The notes beneath the pieces are model-generated. The model made no database searches. It was given only the letters and a program-made list of their open reading frames with translations, and was not told the origin of the DNA. From positions 102,609 through 166,608 of the forward strand of contig JAFKJY010000041.1 in NCBI GenBank assembly GCA_017305835.1: a stretch of DNA of 64,000 bases, in the 5' to 3' direction. The DNA comes from Hyphomicrobiales bacterium. Its GTDB lineage: Bacteria; Pseudomonadota; Alphaproteobacteria; Rhizobiales; Rhizobiaceae. Shown here piece by piece: positions 1-8,193 of this stretch. Position 1 is the stretch's first letter; the number at the start of each line of letters is the position of its first letter. A program made the translations under genes and the position numbers.

Positions 1-1033
1 CGAGCAGGCGGTTGATCTCGGGCAGTCTCTCGGTCGTGAAGGAATCGAGCAGCCAGCGGGGGCCCTCGTTCCTGACCGCATAGGCCAGCTTCCAGCCGAG
101 ATTGAAGGCGTCCTGCAGGCAGAACTGCATGCCGACGCCGGAGGCCGGATAGTGCACGCGCACGGATTCGCCGACCAGGAAGACGCGTCCCTTGCGCAAT
201 TGCTGCGCGAGATAAAGCGCGTCGTGGAACTTGTTGATCGAGTTCACCTCGCGGATGCCGAAATCGGAGCCATGGACGCGGCGCAGCATCGCCTTGGCCT
301 GCTCCAGGCTCGGCTGCTCGTCGGACATGTCGCGACAGGTGGCCGCGTCGATCATGGCGAACCGCGTCAGCCCGTTGCGCAGCGGATAGGTCATGGCCCA
401 TCCGTTCTCGCTGTTGGAGACCGTCAGGTTGCGCGGGTAGGGGTTGTCGGTGAACGCATCGACATTGATGGCGATGCGGCTCGCCGGATCGCCGACGAAC
501 GCGATATCCGCGGCGGTGCGGACGGCGCTCCGGCTGCCGTCGCAGCCGACGAGATAGCGCGCCCTGAGCTTCCGCTCTCTGCCTTCGCCATCGCGGTAGC
601 GGACGGTGACGCCTTCCTCGTCCTGCTCGAGGCCCGTCACCTCGCTCTTGAGGCGGATCTCTCCGCCGAGGCTTTCGAAATGCCTGGCGAGAAGCTGCTC
701 GGTCTCGATCTGCGGGAACATCATCACATAGGGATATTCCGTCTCCAGCGCCGTGTAGTCGATGCCCGGCAGTCCCGCCCATATGCCGTTCGGCGTACGC
801 GGGTCGGAATGAAGCTCGTAGGCGCGAGCCGTGACGGCGTCGATGATGCCGCGGCTCGCGAATATCTCCAGCACGCGCGGCGCCAGCGTGCCCGCCCTGG
901 TCAGGTGCGGCCCGTCGCGCTTCTCCAGGATGATCGTCGAGGCGCCGCCCAGGGCGGTCTCGCAGCCGACCATCAGGCCGGACGGACCGGCTCCGGAAAC
1001 GATCACGTCGGCATCGAACGTCGCAGTAGTCAC
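1..1033 (-). CDS. FAD-dependent aromatic-ring monooxygenase, PHBH type (3' end cut off by window)
   Basis: The gene runs off the left edge, so only the first 344 codons are visible. The translation opens with a Rossmann FAD motif GAGPSG at residues 14-19, followed by the body of an FAD_binding_3 (PF01494) hydroxylase, including a mid-protein GCDGSRSAVR stretch that matches the DG motif of the family. Such enzymes use NAD(P)H and O2 to hydroxylate phenolic rings in the cytoplasm. The GTG start at 1033 is supported by GGGAGGAG 8 nt upstream. The second FAD motif, normally GDAAH, reads GESVR at about residue 288, with the following helix (QDAFNLGWKLA) normal. It lies beside an IclR regulator and ring-cleavage genes, so a role in making the cleavable diol is inferred. 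The substrate is unknown. Confidence 0.85.
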   Translation of the reverse strand, partial: MTTATFDADVIVSGAGPSGLMVGCETALGGASTIILEKRDGPHLTRAGTLAPRVLEIFASRGIIDAVTARAYELHSDPRTPNGIWAGLPGIDYTALETEYPYVMMFPQIETEQLLARHFESLGGEIRLKSEVTGLEQDEEGVTVRYRDGEGRERKLRARYLVGCDGSRSAVRTAADIAFVGDPASRIAINVDAFTDNPYPRNLTVSNSENGWAMTYPLRNGLTRFAMIDAATCRDMSDEQPSLEQAKAMLRRVHGSDFGIREVNSINKFHDALYLAQQLRKGRVFLVGESVRVHYPASGVGMQFCLQDAFNLGWKLAYAVRNEGPRWLLDSFTTERLPEINRLL

Positions 1034-1117
1034 GGCCCGATCTCCTCCCGCCTCGGTCTGGCGCCGGAAAGCATGCCGTCTGGCGGCACGTTTCCACGCA
1101 GCCATATGACGCCGAAA

Positions 1118-1157
1118 TGTCTCGAAAATCAACAAATATATCCTGATTTTCAGGACA
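1118..1157. promoter_or_regulatory. Imperfect dyad upstream of the FAD monooxygenase, candidate operator
   Basis: TGTCTCGAAAATC at 1118-1130 is mirrored by GATTTTCAGGACA at 1145-1157 around an AT-rich 14-nt centre. It lies about 85-125 nt before the monooxygenase GTG in an otherwise GC-rich gap. The GAAAAT half-site recurs in the dyad at 3319-3341. Binding by the neighbouring IclR protein is an inference. Confidence 0.5.
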
Positions 1158-1239
1158 TGGTATTTAGCTCAGATGACGGGAAGCGCCTCCGGGGCCGCTC
1201 CCGCCTGAACGAGCCGCACGTCATCCGTGCGCGACGTGG

Positions 1240-2031
1240 CTAGGTTTCGTGTTCCTTGAGGCTGCGGCTTATCTGTGTGGCCGTGTCCTTCACCATCTCG
1301 ATGAATTCGGGAAGCTTCTCGTCGGTGAGCCGGAAGGTCGGGCCGACGATCGCCACCGAATAGCGCACCGAGAAGCGGCCGAAGATCGGCGCCGCCACGG
1401 CCCGGATGCCTTCGTCGAGTTCCTCGTCGTTGTAGGCGTAGCCATTGGCCCGCACCAGTTCGAGCTGCCTGCGCAGTTCCTGGGGATCGACGATCGACCT
1501 GGGCGTATATGCCTGGAGGTCGACCGAGCGCAGCAGCTCCTCGAACTCCTCGGGCGGGGCAAAGGCGGTCAGCACCTTTGCCGAGGCGCCGAGCGGCGAC
1601 GGCAGCACCTGTCCGCGCAGATAGGTGATGCCGATCCGGTGCTTGCTCTCGATGTTGTCGAGCATGATGGTCTGACGGCCGACACGCTCCACGAGCTGGA
1701 CGATCTCGCCGCACCTGTTCGCAAGCTGGTGGATGTGGGGCTCCGCGATCTCGAGGATCGAGTTGCCCTTGCGGGCGATGCGCGCCATCTCGATCAGCTT
1801 CGGCCCGAGGCGGAATCCCCTGCCGGGCTCCTCCGCAATGAAGCCGCCGGCGCGCAGCGAGGTGAGATAGCGGTAGATGGTGCTGCGCGACATGCCGTTC
1901 GCCTCGCACAGCTCGCCCGCCGTCAGGACGGGTCGGTCGTCGGTGAAGCTCAACAGGATCTCGATGGCGCGGTCGGCGACCGCATTGCGGCCGTCGGATC
2001 GTATCTCCAGATCACTTTTCAAACGCGCCAT
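1240..2031 (-). CDS. IclR-family transcriptional regulator (263 aa)
   Basis: Full-length IclR protein. The N-terminal winged helix-turn-helix spans roughly residues 15-80 (ELCEANGMSRSTIYRYLTSL is the recognition region). The C-terminal IclR effector domain follows, with the typical PSPLGASAKVLTAF and DEGIRAVAAPIF segments. The family controls aromatic and short-chain acid catabolism, usually by binding a pathway intermediate and acting on a nearby promoter. It is co-directional with the FAD monooxygenase downstream and with the FAH hydrolase upstream. A 14-nt near-palindrome in its own upstream gap could be an autoregulatory site. Effector and targets cannot be read from sequence. Confidence 0.93.
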   Translation of the reverse strand: MARLKSDLEIRSDGRNAVADRAIEILLSFTDDRPVLTAGELCEANGMSRSTIYRYLTSLRAGGFIAEEPGRGFRLGPKLIEMARIARKGNSILEIAEPHIHQLANRCGEIVQLVERVGRQTIMLDNIESKHRIGITYLRGQVLPSPLGASAKVLTAFAPPEEFEELLRSVDLQAYTPRSIVDPQELRRQLELVRANGYAYNDEELDEGIRAVAAPIFGRFSVRYSVAIVGPTFRLTDEKLPEFIEMVKDTATQISRSLKEHET

Positions 2032-2065
2032 GAATCACCCGCCGCAAGGTGATTTCTCGATATTC

Positions 2066-2079
2066 GGGAAATTTATCCC
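2066..2079. promoter_or_regulatory. Near-palindrome upstream of iclR, candidate autoregulatory site
   Basis: GGGAAATTTATCCC lies 35 nt before the IclR start in a gap of 240 nt (2032-2271) that otherwise shows no gene. IclR proteins often bind palindromes of about this size with GGAAAT-type arms, so this is a plausible self-operator. No clear -35/-10 pair was recognised. Confidence 0.35.
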
Positions 2080-2271
2080 TGTCAATCGAGCGCCGGACAC
2101 GACAAATGCCGCCGGCGCGCACGGCACCAAACGCAATAGGACCTTTGTTTCCAATGCCCCGTTACGGGACGCCGGCTGTCATAAGGCCGATAAAATCTCC
2201 TCCGCGCGTATGATGTTTGCGACCGGGCCGGCAATGCGCCGCCCGGCACGCGGCAACCTGGCGTTCAGTCC

Positions 2272-3255
2272 TCAGGCAGCGACCACCTTCTGGTCGATGG
2301 CGCCGAAGATCGAGGCGCCGCGAGCATCGAACATCTCGATGCGGACTGCGTCGCCCGGTTTCATGAAGCCGATCTCGGTGGAGCCCTTCTCGATGATCTC
2401 GATCATCCGTTTCTCGGCGAGGCAGGAGGATCCGACTTCCTTGTAGGCATCGTTGGAGACGGTGCCCGAACCGATGATCGTGCCGGCCGCCAGATCGCGG
2501 GTCCTGGCCGCATGGGCGATCAGCGCGGGGAAGTCGAAGGCGAGGTCGGCTCCGGCATCGGGCGAGCCGAACCATTCGCCGTTGTAGGTCGAGACCAGGG
2601 GCAGGCAGAGCTTGCCGCCATCCCATGCCACACCCAGTTCGTCGAGCGTGGCGCAGACGGGCGAGAATGCGCTGGCCGGCTTGGACTGGAAGAAGCCGAA
2701 GCCCTTCTGCAGTTCGGGCCGCATCACCTCGCGCAGCGAGACGTCGTTGCACAGCATGACGAGCTTGATGTGGCCCCTGGCCTGCGCCGCTGTCGTCCCG
2801 CGCGGGACGTCGTCGACGATCACCGCGATCTCGGCCTCGAAATCGAGCCCCCAGCTCTGGTCGTACGATGGAATATCGTCGGTCGGGCCGAGGAAGATGT
2901 CGGAGCCGCCCTGGTAGATCAGCGGATCGGTCTCGGCGCCCGGCGGCAGCTCGGCGCCGCGTGCCTTCCTGACGAGGCGCATGTGGCTGAGGTAGGCGCT
3001 GCCGTCCGCCCACTGGAAGGAGCGCGGCAAGGGAGACGCCATGTCCCCGGAGACGAACGGTTTCGCGTCCGGCCACTGGCCGGCCTCGAGCAGCTCCGCG
3101 CGCCGGCGCAACAGCGGCTCGACGGCTCCCCAGGATTCGATCGCCTGACGCAGGGTGGGCACGATGTCGGCGGCGTCGGCGCGGCGCGTCAGATCCCCGG
3201 AGACGATCGTCAGCGTGCCGTCGCGGCCTCCGCTCTTCAGACTACCCAGCTTCAT
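2272..3255 (-). CDS. Fumarylacetoacetate hydrolase (FAH) family protein (327 aa)
   Basis: The C-terminal two thirds is an FAH domain (PF01557) with the acidic metal-binding run DFEAEIAVIVDD, the loop VMLCNDVSLRE and the SKPASAF segment. The length of 327 aa fits the one-piece FAH proteins with a short N-terminal extension. Family members hydrolyse C-C bonds or hydrate 2-oxo acids made by ring cleavage, using Mg2+ or Ca2+. The ATG at 3255 is preferred because AAAGGGAGGTTGT precedes it; an in-frame upstream ATG at 3297 has no ribosome site. It is divergent from the extradiol dioxygenase, and the two probably act in sequence: cleavage followed by hydrolysis of the ring-fission product. The exact product is not determinable. 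Confidence 0.88.
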   Translation of the reverse strand: MKLGSLKSGGRDGTLTIVSGDLTRRADAADIVPTLRQAIESWGAVEPLLRRRAELLEAGQWPDAKPFVSGDMASPLPRSFQWADGSAYLSHMRLVRKARGAELPPGAETDPLIYQGGSDIFLGPTDDIPSYDQSWGLDFEAEIAVIVDDVPRGTTAAQARGHIKLVMLCNDVSLREVMRPELQKGFGFFQSKPASAFSPVCATLDELGVAWDGGKLCLPLVSTYNGEWFGSPDAGADLAFDFPALIAHAARTRDLAAGTIIGSGTVSNDAYKEVGSSCLAEKRMIEIIEKGSTEIGFMKPGDAVRIEMFDARGASIFGAIDQKVVAA

Positions 3256-3318
3256 ACAACCTCCCTTTGCGGCACTGTCACAGCCCGAAAAGGGCATTTG
3301 GCTGCAGTCTGTTTTACA

Positions 3319-3341
3319 ATTTTCGTAACATATGCGAAAAT
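3319..3341. promoter_or_regulatory. Inverted repeat in the FAH/dioxygenase divergent gap, candidate operator
   Basis: ATTTTCG (3319-3325) and CGAAAAT (3335-3341) form a perfect 7-bp inverted repeat around TAACATATG, between two divergent catabolic genes. Position and symmetry suit a regulator of both genes. The IclR and MarR proteins encoded on either side are the obvious candidates, but the assignment is inferred. Confidence 0.55.
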
Positions 3342-3397
3342 GGAAATACTATCAACCATGCCGGGCCTTCCTCCGGCAGAGAACAGGGGAGAACGTG

Positions 3398-4408
3398 ATG
3401 AACCTGCTTTCCCTCGGATATGTCGGGATCAGCACGTCCAGCGCCACCGACTGGCGCGACTACGGCACCGGGCTGCTCGGTCTGCAGCTCGTCGACAGGT
3501 CTGCCCGCACGCTCGCATTCCGGATGGACGACAGGAGCCAGCGCATCCATATTGAGGAGGATGGGGGCGACGGTTGCCGCTTCTTCGGCTGGGAGGTTGC
3601 CGATGCGGCGGCGCTCGACGCAGCCGGCGCAGAGCTCGAGGCGCGCGGCATCGCGGTGACGCGGGGCAGCGCTGCCCTCGCCGACCAGCGCCGCGTCGCC
3701 GAGCTGATCAGTTTCCACGATCCGGTCGGCAACCGCGTCGAGCTCTTCCGCGGCGCTGAGATCGCCGACACGCCCTTCCGCCCCGGCCGGTCGATCTCGG
3801 GCTTTCGGACCGGACCGCTCGGCATGGGGCATGTCGTGCTCACCGCCGAACGCATCGAGGAAGTCATGCCGTTCTACCAGGACATCCTCGGCTTCCGGCT
3901 GAGCGACTATGCGCTGAAGCCGTTCAAGGCGTATTTCTTCCACGTCAATCCGCGCCACCACAGCCTCGCTTTCGTGGAAACGGGGCGGAAGGGCGTCCAT
4001 CATCTCATGATGGAGCTGATGAGCCTGGACGACGTGGGGCAGGGATACGACCTCGCCCAGATGCGGCCGGACAATATCGGCGCGACGCTCGGTCGACACA
4101 CCAACGACTTCATGACCTCCTTCTACTCGTGGTCGCCGTCGCGCTTCATGGTCGAATATGGCTGGGGCGGGCGCGAGATCGACTCGCAGAGCTGGCGCCC
4201 CGAGGAACTGGCTCACGGTCCCAGCTTGTGGGGGCATGACCGCACCTGGCTCGACGAGCGTGGCCGGGCGCAGGCGCGCGACCTGCGGCTGGGGGCGGCC
4301 CGCGACGGCCTGCGTCAGCCCGTGCAGGTGATCGACGGAAACTACAATGTCATGTCGGGTCACTGCCCCTGGTGGGACAGCCTGAAGGGCGGATCAGGCT
4401 CGATCTGA
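3398..4408 (+). CDS. Type I extradiol ring-cleavage dioxygenase, VOC fold (336 aa)
   Basis: Two vicinal-oxygen-chelate modules are visible: a degenerate N-terminal one and a catalytic C-terminal one. The Fe(II) triad of the 2,3-dihydroxybiphenyl dioxygenase family appears as His145 (GMGHVVL), His202 (VHHLMME) and Glu253 (VEYGWGG). The second-sphere residues match His187/188 (RHHSLAF), His234 (RHTND) and Tyr243 (FYSW). The enzyme should cleave a catecholic ring next to the hydroxyls with O2. The start is the ATG at 3398, preceded by AGGGGAGAACGTG; an upstream in-frame ATG at 3332 falls inside the operator dyad and has no ribosome site. It is divergent from the FAH hydrolase. Substrate class (biphenyl-, terpene- or hydroxyphenyl-derived) is open. 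Confidence 0.9.
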   Translation: MNLLSLGYVGISTSSATDWRDYGTGLLGLQLVDRSARTLAFRMDDRSQRIHIEEDGGDGCRFFGWEVADAAALDAAGAELEARGIAVTRGSAALADQRRVAELISFHDPVGNRVELFRGAEIADTPFRPGRSISGFRTGPLGMGHVVLTAERIEEVMPFYQDILGFRLSDYALKPFKAYFFHVNPRHHSLAFVETGRKGVHHLMMELMSLDDVGQGYDLAQMRPDNIGATLGRHTNDFMTSFYSWSPSRFMVEYGWGGREIDSQSWRPEELAHGPSLWGHDRTWLDERGRAQARDLRLGAARDGLRQPVQVIDGNYNVMSGHCPWWDSLKGGSGSI

Positions 4409-4602
4409 GGGCAGGGGCGCCGGACAAGTCCCGCGCAACCGCTGCCGGGTCGCCGACCCGATCCGGCCGGCTGCCGAATGTCGACCTTCGATTGAAACCA
4501 TGTTAGCTAGCAGCGCCGCCGTAGCGGGCTCACGGCATGCGCGGCAGGCGGAGGTCGTCCCGCCGGATTCGGCGGATCGTCCGAAACATTGGGATCGACC
4601 GT

Positions 4603-5205
4603 ATGGCGCCGACGAAGAAGGGGACTGCGAGAAGGCCGCTCGCGCCGGGTGAACGGGTCGACATGGCGATCCGCGAGGCCGGCTCGACGCCGGACGCCGC
4701 TATCCGCGCCTATCTTCTCTTCCACTACGCGTCCACCGTCATCAACAAGGCCGTCGACCAGCACCTCTCGGCCTGGAGCTTGTCGGTTCCGCGATATTCC
4801 GTCCTGCGCAACCTGCTGCAGCGCGGCGAGCTGAATCTCGTCGAGTTGAGCCGGCTGCTCATGTGCAACGCGTCGAATGTCAACTCGGTCGTCGGACGGC
4901 TCGAGCGGGACGGCTTCGTGAAGAGAAGCTCCAATCCGCATGACGGGCGCAGCACGACCATCTCGCTGACGCCGAAGGGAAGGAAGACCGCGCGGGAAGC
5001 GGTGCTGCCCCATCGGGAGTTTCTCTCGAAGCTGATGATGGTGCTGGACGAGCGGGAGTTGCAGCAATTCTCCAGATCGGTGGAGGAATTGATCAGCCAG
5101 GCCGCGGATCTGGCTGCCGAGAGCCCGCCTTCCACGCCTGCAAAGCGGAGCGCCGGGCGCAAGCGAGCCGTACCGAAACCCGACAGGCAACCGGCTCGTC
5201 CCTAG
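4603..5205 (+). CDS. MarR-family transcriptional regulator (about 200 aa)
   Basis: A central MarR winged-helix domain is clear: LVELSRLLMCNASNVNSVVG as recognition region, then RLERDGFVKRSSNPHDGRST, the classic wing with the conserved DGRS. MarR proteins are dimeric repressors released by phenolic ligands, which fits a ring-cleavage locus. The tail from about residue 170 is Pro/Lys/Arg rich and probably disordered. The start is uncertain: ATG at 4603 is chosen because it gives a family-like length, but an in-frame ATG at 4537 and one at 4663 exist and none has a strong ribosome site. It follows the dioxygenase by 194 nt in the same direction. Confidence 0.87.
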   Translation: MAPTKKGTARRPLAPGERVDMAIREAGSTPDAAIRAYLLFHYASTVINKAVDQHLSAWSLSVPRYSVLRNLLQRGELNLVELSRLLMCNASNVNSVVGRLERDGFVKRSSNPHDGRSTTISLTPKGRKTAREAVLPHREFLSKLMMVLDERELQQFSRSVEELISQAADLAAESPPSTPAKRSAGRKRAVPKPDRQPARP

Positions 5206-5249
5206 CTGTCAAGGTGTGATGGCGGCGCCCGGCGAAGAGAGGCTGGCCG

Positions 5250-5768
5250 TCAACGCTCGCTGGTCGCCTCGTTGCCGAGATGCGCGAAGGACGAGCGGAA
5301 GAACAGCAGCGGGCGCTTCGACTGATCGTGACGGAGCGCCTCGACCCTGCTCACATTGATGAAGTGGTCTCCCCCTTCATGCTCGTCGTATGAGCGGCAC
5401 GAGATGCTCGCGATGCTTCCCGAAATGACCGGCTGGCCGAAGCAGTCCTCGCTCCACTCGGTACCGGCCCACCTGTCGATACCGGATCTGCTGAAACGCG
5501 ATGCGAGTGCAGCCTGGTCGGCGGCCAGCACGCTGATGCAGAACCGGTCGAGCCTGCGCAACTCGCGATAGCTCTTCGAGGCCCGGTCGGCGAAATAGGC
5601 GACCAGCGGCGGATCGAGCGAAAGCGAGTGGAAGCTCTGGCACGTCATTCCGAAGAGATTTCCCTCGGCGTCACGCCCGCCGACGATCGTCACTCCCGAA
5701 CAATAGCTTCCCAGCGACTTGCGCAGATCCGCGGGACTTATGTCGCCTCCGACCGTCATGCAGTTCAT
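5250..5768 (-). CDS. Flavin reductase, HpaC/DIM6-NTAB type (172 aa)
   Basis: A single flavin-reductase-like domain (PF01613) covers the protein: the N-terminal LRKSLGSYCSGVTIVGGRDA run, then FGMTCQSFHSLSLDPPLVAYF, which is the flavin-binding TxxSF(x)SLSLDPP signature. These small enzymes reduce FMN or FAD with NAD(P)H and hand the reduced flavin to a two-component monooxygenase. The natural partner here is the luciferase-like monooxygenase two genes upstream on the same strand. The serine hydrolase gene ends 43 nt before it, so all three are probably one transcript. Confidence 0.9.
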   Translation of the reverse strand: MNCMTVGGDISPADLRKSLGSYCSGVTIVGGRDAEGNLFGMTCQSFHSLSLDPPLVAYFADRASKSYRELRRLDRFCISVLAADQAALASRFSRSGIDRWAGTEWSEDCFGQPVISGSIASISCRSYDEHEGGDHFINVSRVEALRHDQSKRPLLFFRSSFAHLGNEATSER

Positions 5769-5811
5769 GCCGATGCCCTCGATGCTTCACGGCCGGTTGC
5801 GACAAAGCCCG

Positions 5812-6915
5812 CTAGCTTCCAAGGACTTGCGCGGCGAGGGTGGACAGTTCGCGTGCTCTCGGGTGAAAGCAGCCGCCGGGCGGGAACACGACCGTGTTCG
5901 TCAGATAGCAGAAGGAGAGGCCCGAGACGGGGTCGGCCCATGCGATCTGGCCGCCTTGTCCCTGATGGCCGAACGTCCGGGCCGACGTCGCCTCGCCGAA
6001 GAACGAGCGCTCCCCGTAGCGGTCTGTCAGGGCGTCGCCCAGATGGAACGAAAGGCTGCGAACGATCGGTCGCCCCATCGGATCGGGGACGCGGACGCGG
6101 ACCCTGGAGCGCGCGTCTTCCAACACACCCGGCTTCCACAACTCTCCCGGATTGTGCAGATAGGCCTGATAGAGCAGCGCCACGCCGGTGGGCGTTCCCA
6201 CCGCCCCGGACCCTGGCACGCCGACCGCCAGGGCGTCCTCCCTGTCATAGGAATGCGGCACCGGCGGAAGCTTCGCCCGGTCCGGTGTCCATCCGCGACT
6301 GCAGTTGATGTGCTTGAGGGTCAGCTTCTGCAGCTCTTCCGGCTCGCCGAGGCTCACCTTGCGGATGTCGGCGAGGCCGAGCGGCTCGAGCACCTCCTTC
6401 TTCAGGAAGGCGCGATAGTCCATGCCCGATACCCGCTCGATGATCTCCGCCAGCACCCAGTTGCCGCTGCCGATATGGTATTCGTAGTAGGTTCCGGGGA
6501 CGCCTTCCGCCGACCATCCGCGAAAGGCGGCCAGCCGCTTTTGCCTGTCAGCGTGGTCAGGGTGATCGATCATCTGGTTGGCAATGGCGCTGGTGTGGGT
6601 CTCCAGCATCTCCAGCGTGATCGTTTCCTTGCCGTTGGTGCCGAACTCCGGGACGTAGTCCGTGACGCGATCGGCCGCAGCGATCAGACCCCTGCCGTAG
6701 AGGACCCAGAGCGCCGCCTCCATGATCGTCTTGGTCGGCGACATGATGAGGATCGGCGTGTCGATCTTTGCCGCGCCGTAGGCCTCCGCAAAGACGATCT
6801 CGCCGCGATAGCCGATCGCCAGCGAACATCCTTCGACGCCGCCATATTCCAGCCCGACGTCGACGTCGTGCCGCGCCCGCGCGCTCAGCTCCTGCAGTCT
6901 GGTCCTGTCGAGCAT
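5812..6915 (-). CDS. Beta-lactamase-like serine hydrolase, EstB/class C fold (367 aa)
   Basis: The protein has the class C penicillin-binding fold: nucleophile motif SPTK at residues 59-62, a Tyr-containing second motif in YHIGSGNW, and a GHQGQGG motif near the C-terminus replacing the KTG box. No signal peptide is seen, so it should be cytoplasmic, which argues for an esterase or amidase rather than an antibiotic-degrading enzyme. Relatives (EstB, 6-aminohexanoate-dimer hydrolase) cleave small esters or amides. In this cluster it could open an ester or lactone in the substrate or an intermediate. It lies between the luciferase-like monooxygenase and the flavin reductase, all on one strand. 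Confidence 0.86.
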   Translation of the reverse strand: MLDRTRLQELSARARHDVDVGLEYGGVEGCSLAIGYRGEIVFAEAYGAAKIDTPILIMSPTKTIMEAALWVLYGRGLIAAADRVTDYVPEFGTNGKETITLEMLETHTSAIANQMIDHPDHADRQKRLAAFRGWSAEGVPGTYYEYHIGSGNWVLAEIIERVSGMDYRAFLKKEVLEPLGLADIRKVSLGEPEELQKLTLKHINCSRGWTPDRAKLPPVPHSYDREDALAVGVPGSGAVGTPTGVALLYQAYLHNPGELWKPGVLEDARSRVRVRVPDPMGRPIVRSLSFHLGDALTDRYGERSFFGEATSARTFGHQGQGGQIAWADPVSGLSFCYLTNTVVFPPGGCFHPRARELSTLAAQVLGS

Positions 6916-6955
6916 TTCAAAGCCTCGTTGCCAACCGCCTGTTCACCACTCCGGG

Positions 6956-8014
6956 CTACACGGCCTTCGCGCGCAGCCCTTCGACCGCCGGGATGACTTC
7001 GGAGCCGAACAGCTCGACGGAGCGTCTCGCGAAGTCCGGATCGTTTGCGCTGAAGGACAGGTTCACCACGTCGATGCCGCGATTGCGGATGGCCGTGACC
7101 TGCTCGATGCACTGGTCGACCGTGCCCGCAACAAGCAGGTGGTTTTCCAGCATGTCCTCGATCGAGGATTTCGCGAAGGCCTCGTAATTGGGACGGTGCG
7201 TACGATAGGTTTCGTCGTTGTCCCCGGGCCGGTCGGTGATCGAGCGCGAGAAGTGCTCCTTCCGCTTGTCGAAATGATGCGCAACCTGCGCGTAGGCCTC
7301 GTCGAAGGTGCGGCCGATCGCGACGTCCGCGGTGATCGAGAACTTGCCCTGTCCCTTGCGGTCGGGATTGCAGCGGTCCCAGTGGCGCCGGTATTCGGCC
7401 ATGTGGGTATCGGAGACTTTTCGGGAAAGCAGCGCGGTCGCGCAGTACATGCCGAGCCGGGCGGCCTTCTCGATCGACGAGTCGCTCGCGGCGCTCAGCC
7501 AGAAGGGCGGATGCGGCCTCTGCGTCGGTTCGGGGGTCACGAAGGCGTTCGACCCTTTCCACCAGGGCGTGTCGTAGTCGATCCGCTCGCCGAGCAGCAG
7601 GCGCCGGATGATGTCGAAGCCGGCATCGAACATGTCGACGGTCGCGCTCCTGTCGGTTCCGAAGGCGGCCTGCTCGGTACGGACCTGGCCGCGGCCGAAG
7701 CCGACCTCGAGACGCCCGCCCGTGAAGGTGTCGAGCATCCTGATCTCCGCCGCCAGCCGGTAGGGATGGTGGAACGGAATGAGGTTCACGAGATTGCCGA
7801 GCTGCAGGCGGCGCGTGCGCTGGCTCAACGCGGCGATCACGAGATTCGGCGAGGGCAGCAGGGAGAACGACGCCTCGCCATGATGCTCGGCGAAGAACCA
7901 GCCGTCGAAATGCGATCGGTCGGCGATCTCCACCGTGCTGAAAAGCTCGGCGTAGCGCTGTGCGTGGGACTGGCCCTCGCGCGCCGGCGTCAACGTGAAA
8001 CCATAGTATTCCAT
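6956..8014 (-). CDS. LLM-class flavin-dependent monooxygenase (352 aa)
   Basis: This is a bacterial-luciferase-like TIM barrel (PF00296): an early FAEHHGEASF segment, LGNLVNLIPFHHPYRLAAEI, and TGGRLEVGFGRG, which is the conserved FMN-phosphate region. Such enzymes use FMNH2 supplied by a separate reductase, here the HpaC-like gene downstream, to oxygenate or cleave C-N, C-S or ketone substrates. The start at 8014 is chosen because GCAGGGAGGGATCGC precedes it; the open frame extends further upstream without a ribosome site and through the promoter gap. It is divergent from an IclR gene, and direct repeats in the gap suggest control by that regulator. Confidence 0.9.
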   Translation of the reverse strand: MEYYGFTLTPAREGQSHAQRYAELFSTVEIADRSHFDGWFFAEHHGEASFSLLPSPNLVIAALSQRTRRLQLGNLVNLIPFHHPYRLAAEIRMLDTFTGGRLEVGFGRGQVRTEQAAFGTDRSATVDMFDAGFDIIRRLLLGERIDYDTPWWKGSNAFVTPEPTQRPHPPFWLSAASDSSIEKAARLGMYCATALLSRKVSDTHMAEYRRHWDRCNPDRKGQGKFSITADVAIGRTFDEAYAQVAHHFDKRKEHFSRSITDRPGDNDETYRTHRPNYEAFAKSSIEDMLENHLLVAGTVDQCIEQVTAIRNRGIDVVNLSFSANDPDFARRSVELFGSEVIPAVEGLRAKAV

Positions 8015-8052
8015 GCGATCCCTCCCTGCGTGCCGCGTAGCCGCCGAAGTTG

Positions 8053-8101
8053 CTACACATGTGAAGCTTTTTGCCAGATTACTACATATATGAAGTTTTG
8101 C
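8053..8101. promoter_or_regulatory. Two direct repeats between LLM monooxygenase and iclR, candidate operator
   Basis: A repeat of about 20 nt of the form CTACAyATrTGAAG followed by a T-rich tract and GC occurs at 8053-8074 and again at 8082-8101, starting 29 nt apart, about three helical turns. It lies just upstream of both divergent genes in a gap of 179 nt. Spacing and position suggest cooperative binding by the adjacent IclR protein (inference). Confidence 0.55.
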
Positions 8102-8193
8102 AATGCGGGCCGCCCTGGCTGGCGATTTCCTGCCGGCGGTTCCGGAGCGCTGCACCGGCTTGCTGCCCCGGCCGCCTTGCGGTAGCTGAGTCC

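Noticed and set aside
152..1243. Plus-strand open frame over the FAD monooxygenase
   Set aside because: The minus strand carries a coherent FAD hydroxylase with motifs; the plus-strand translation has none.
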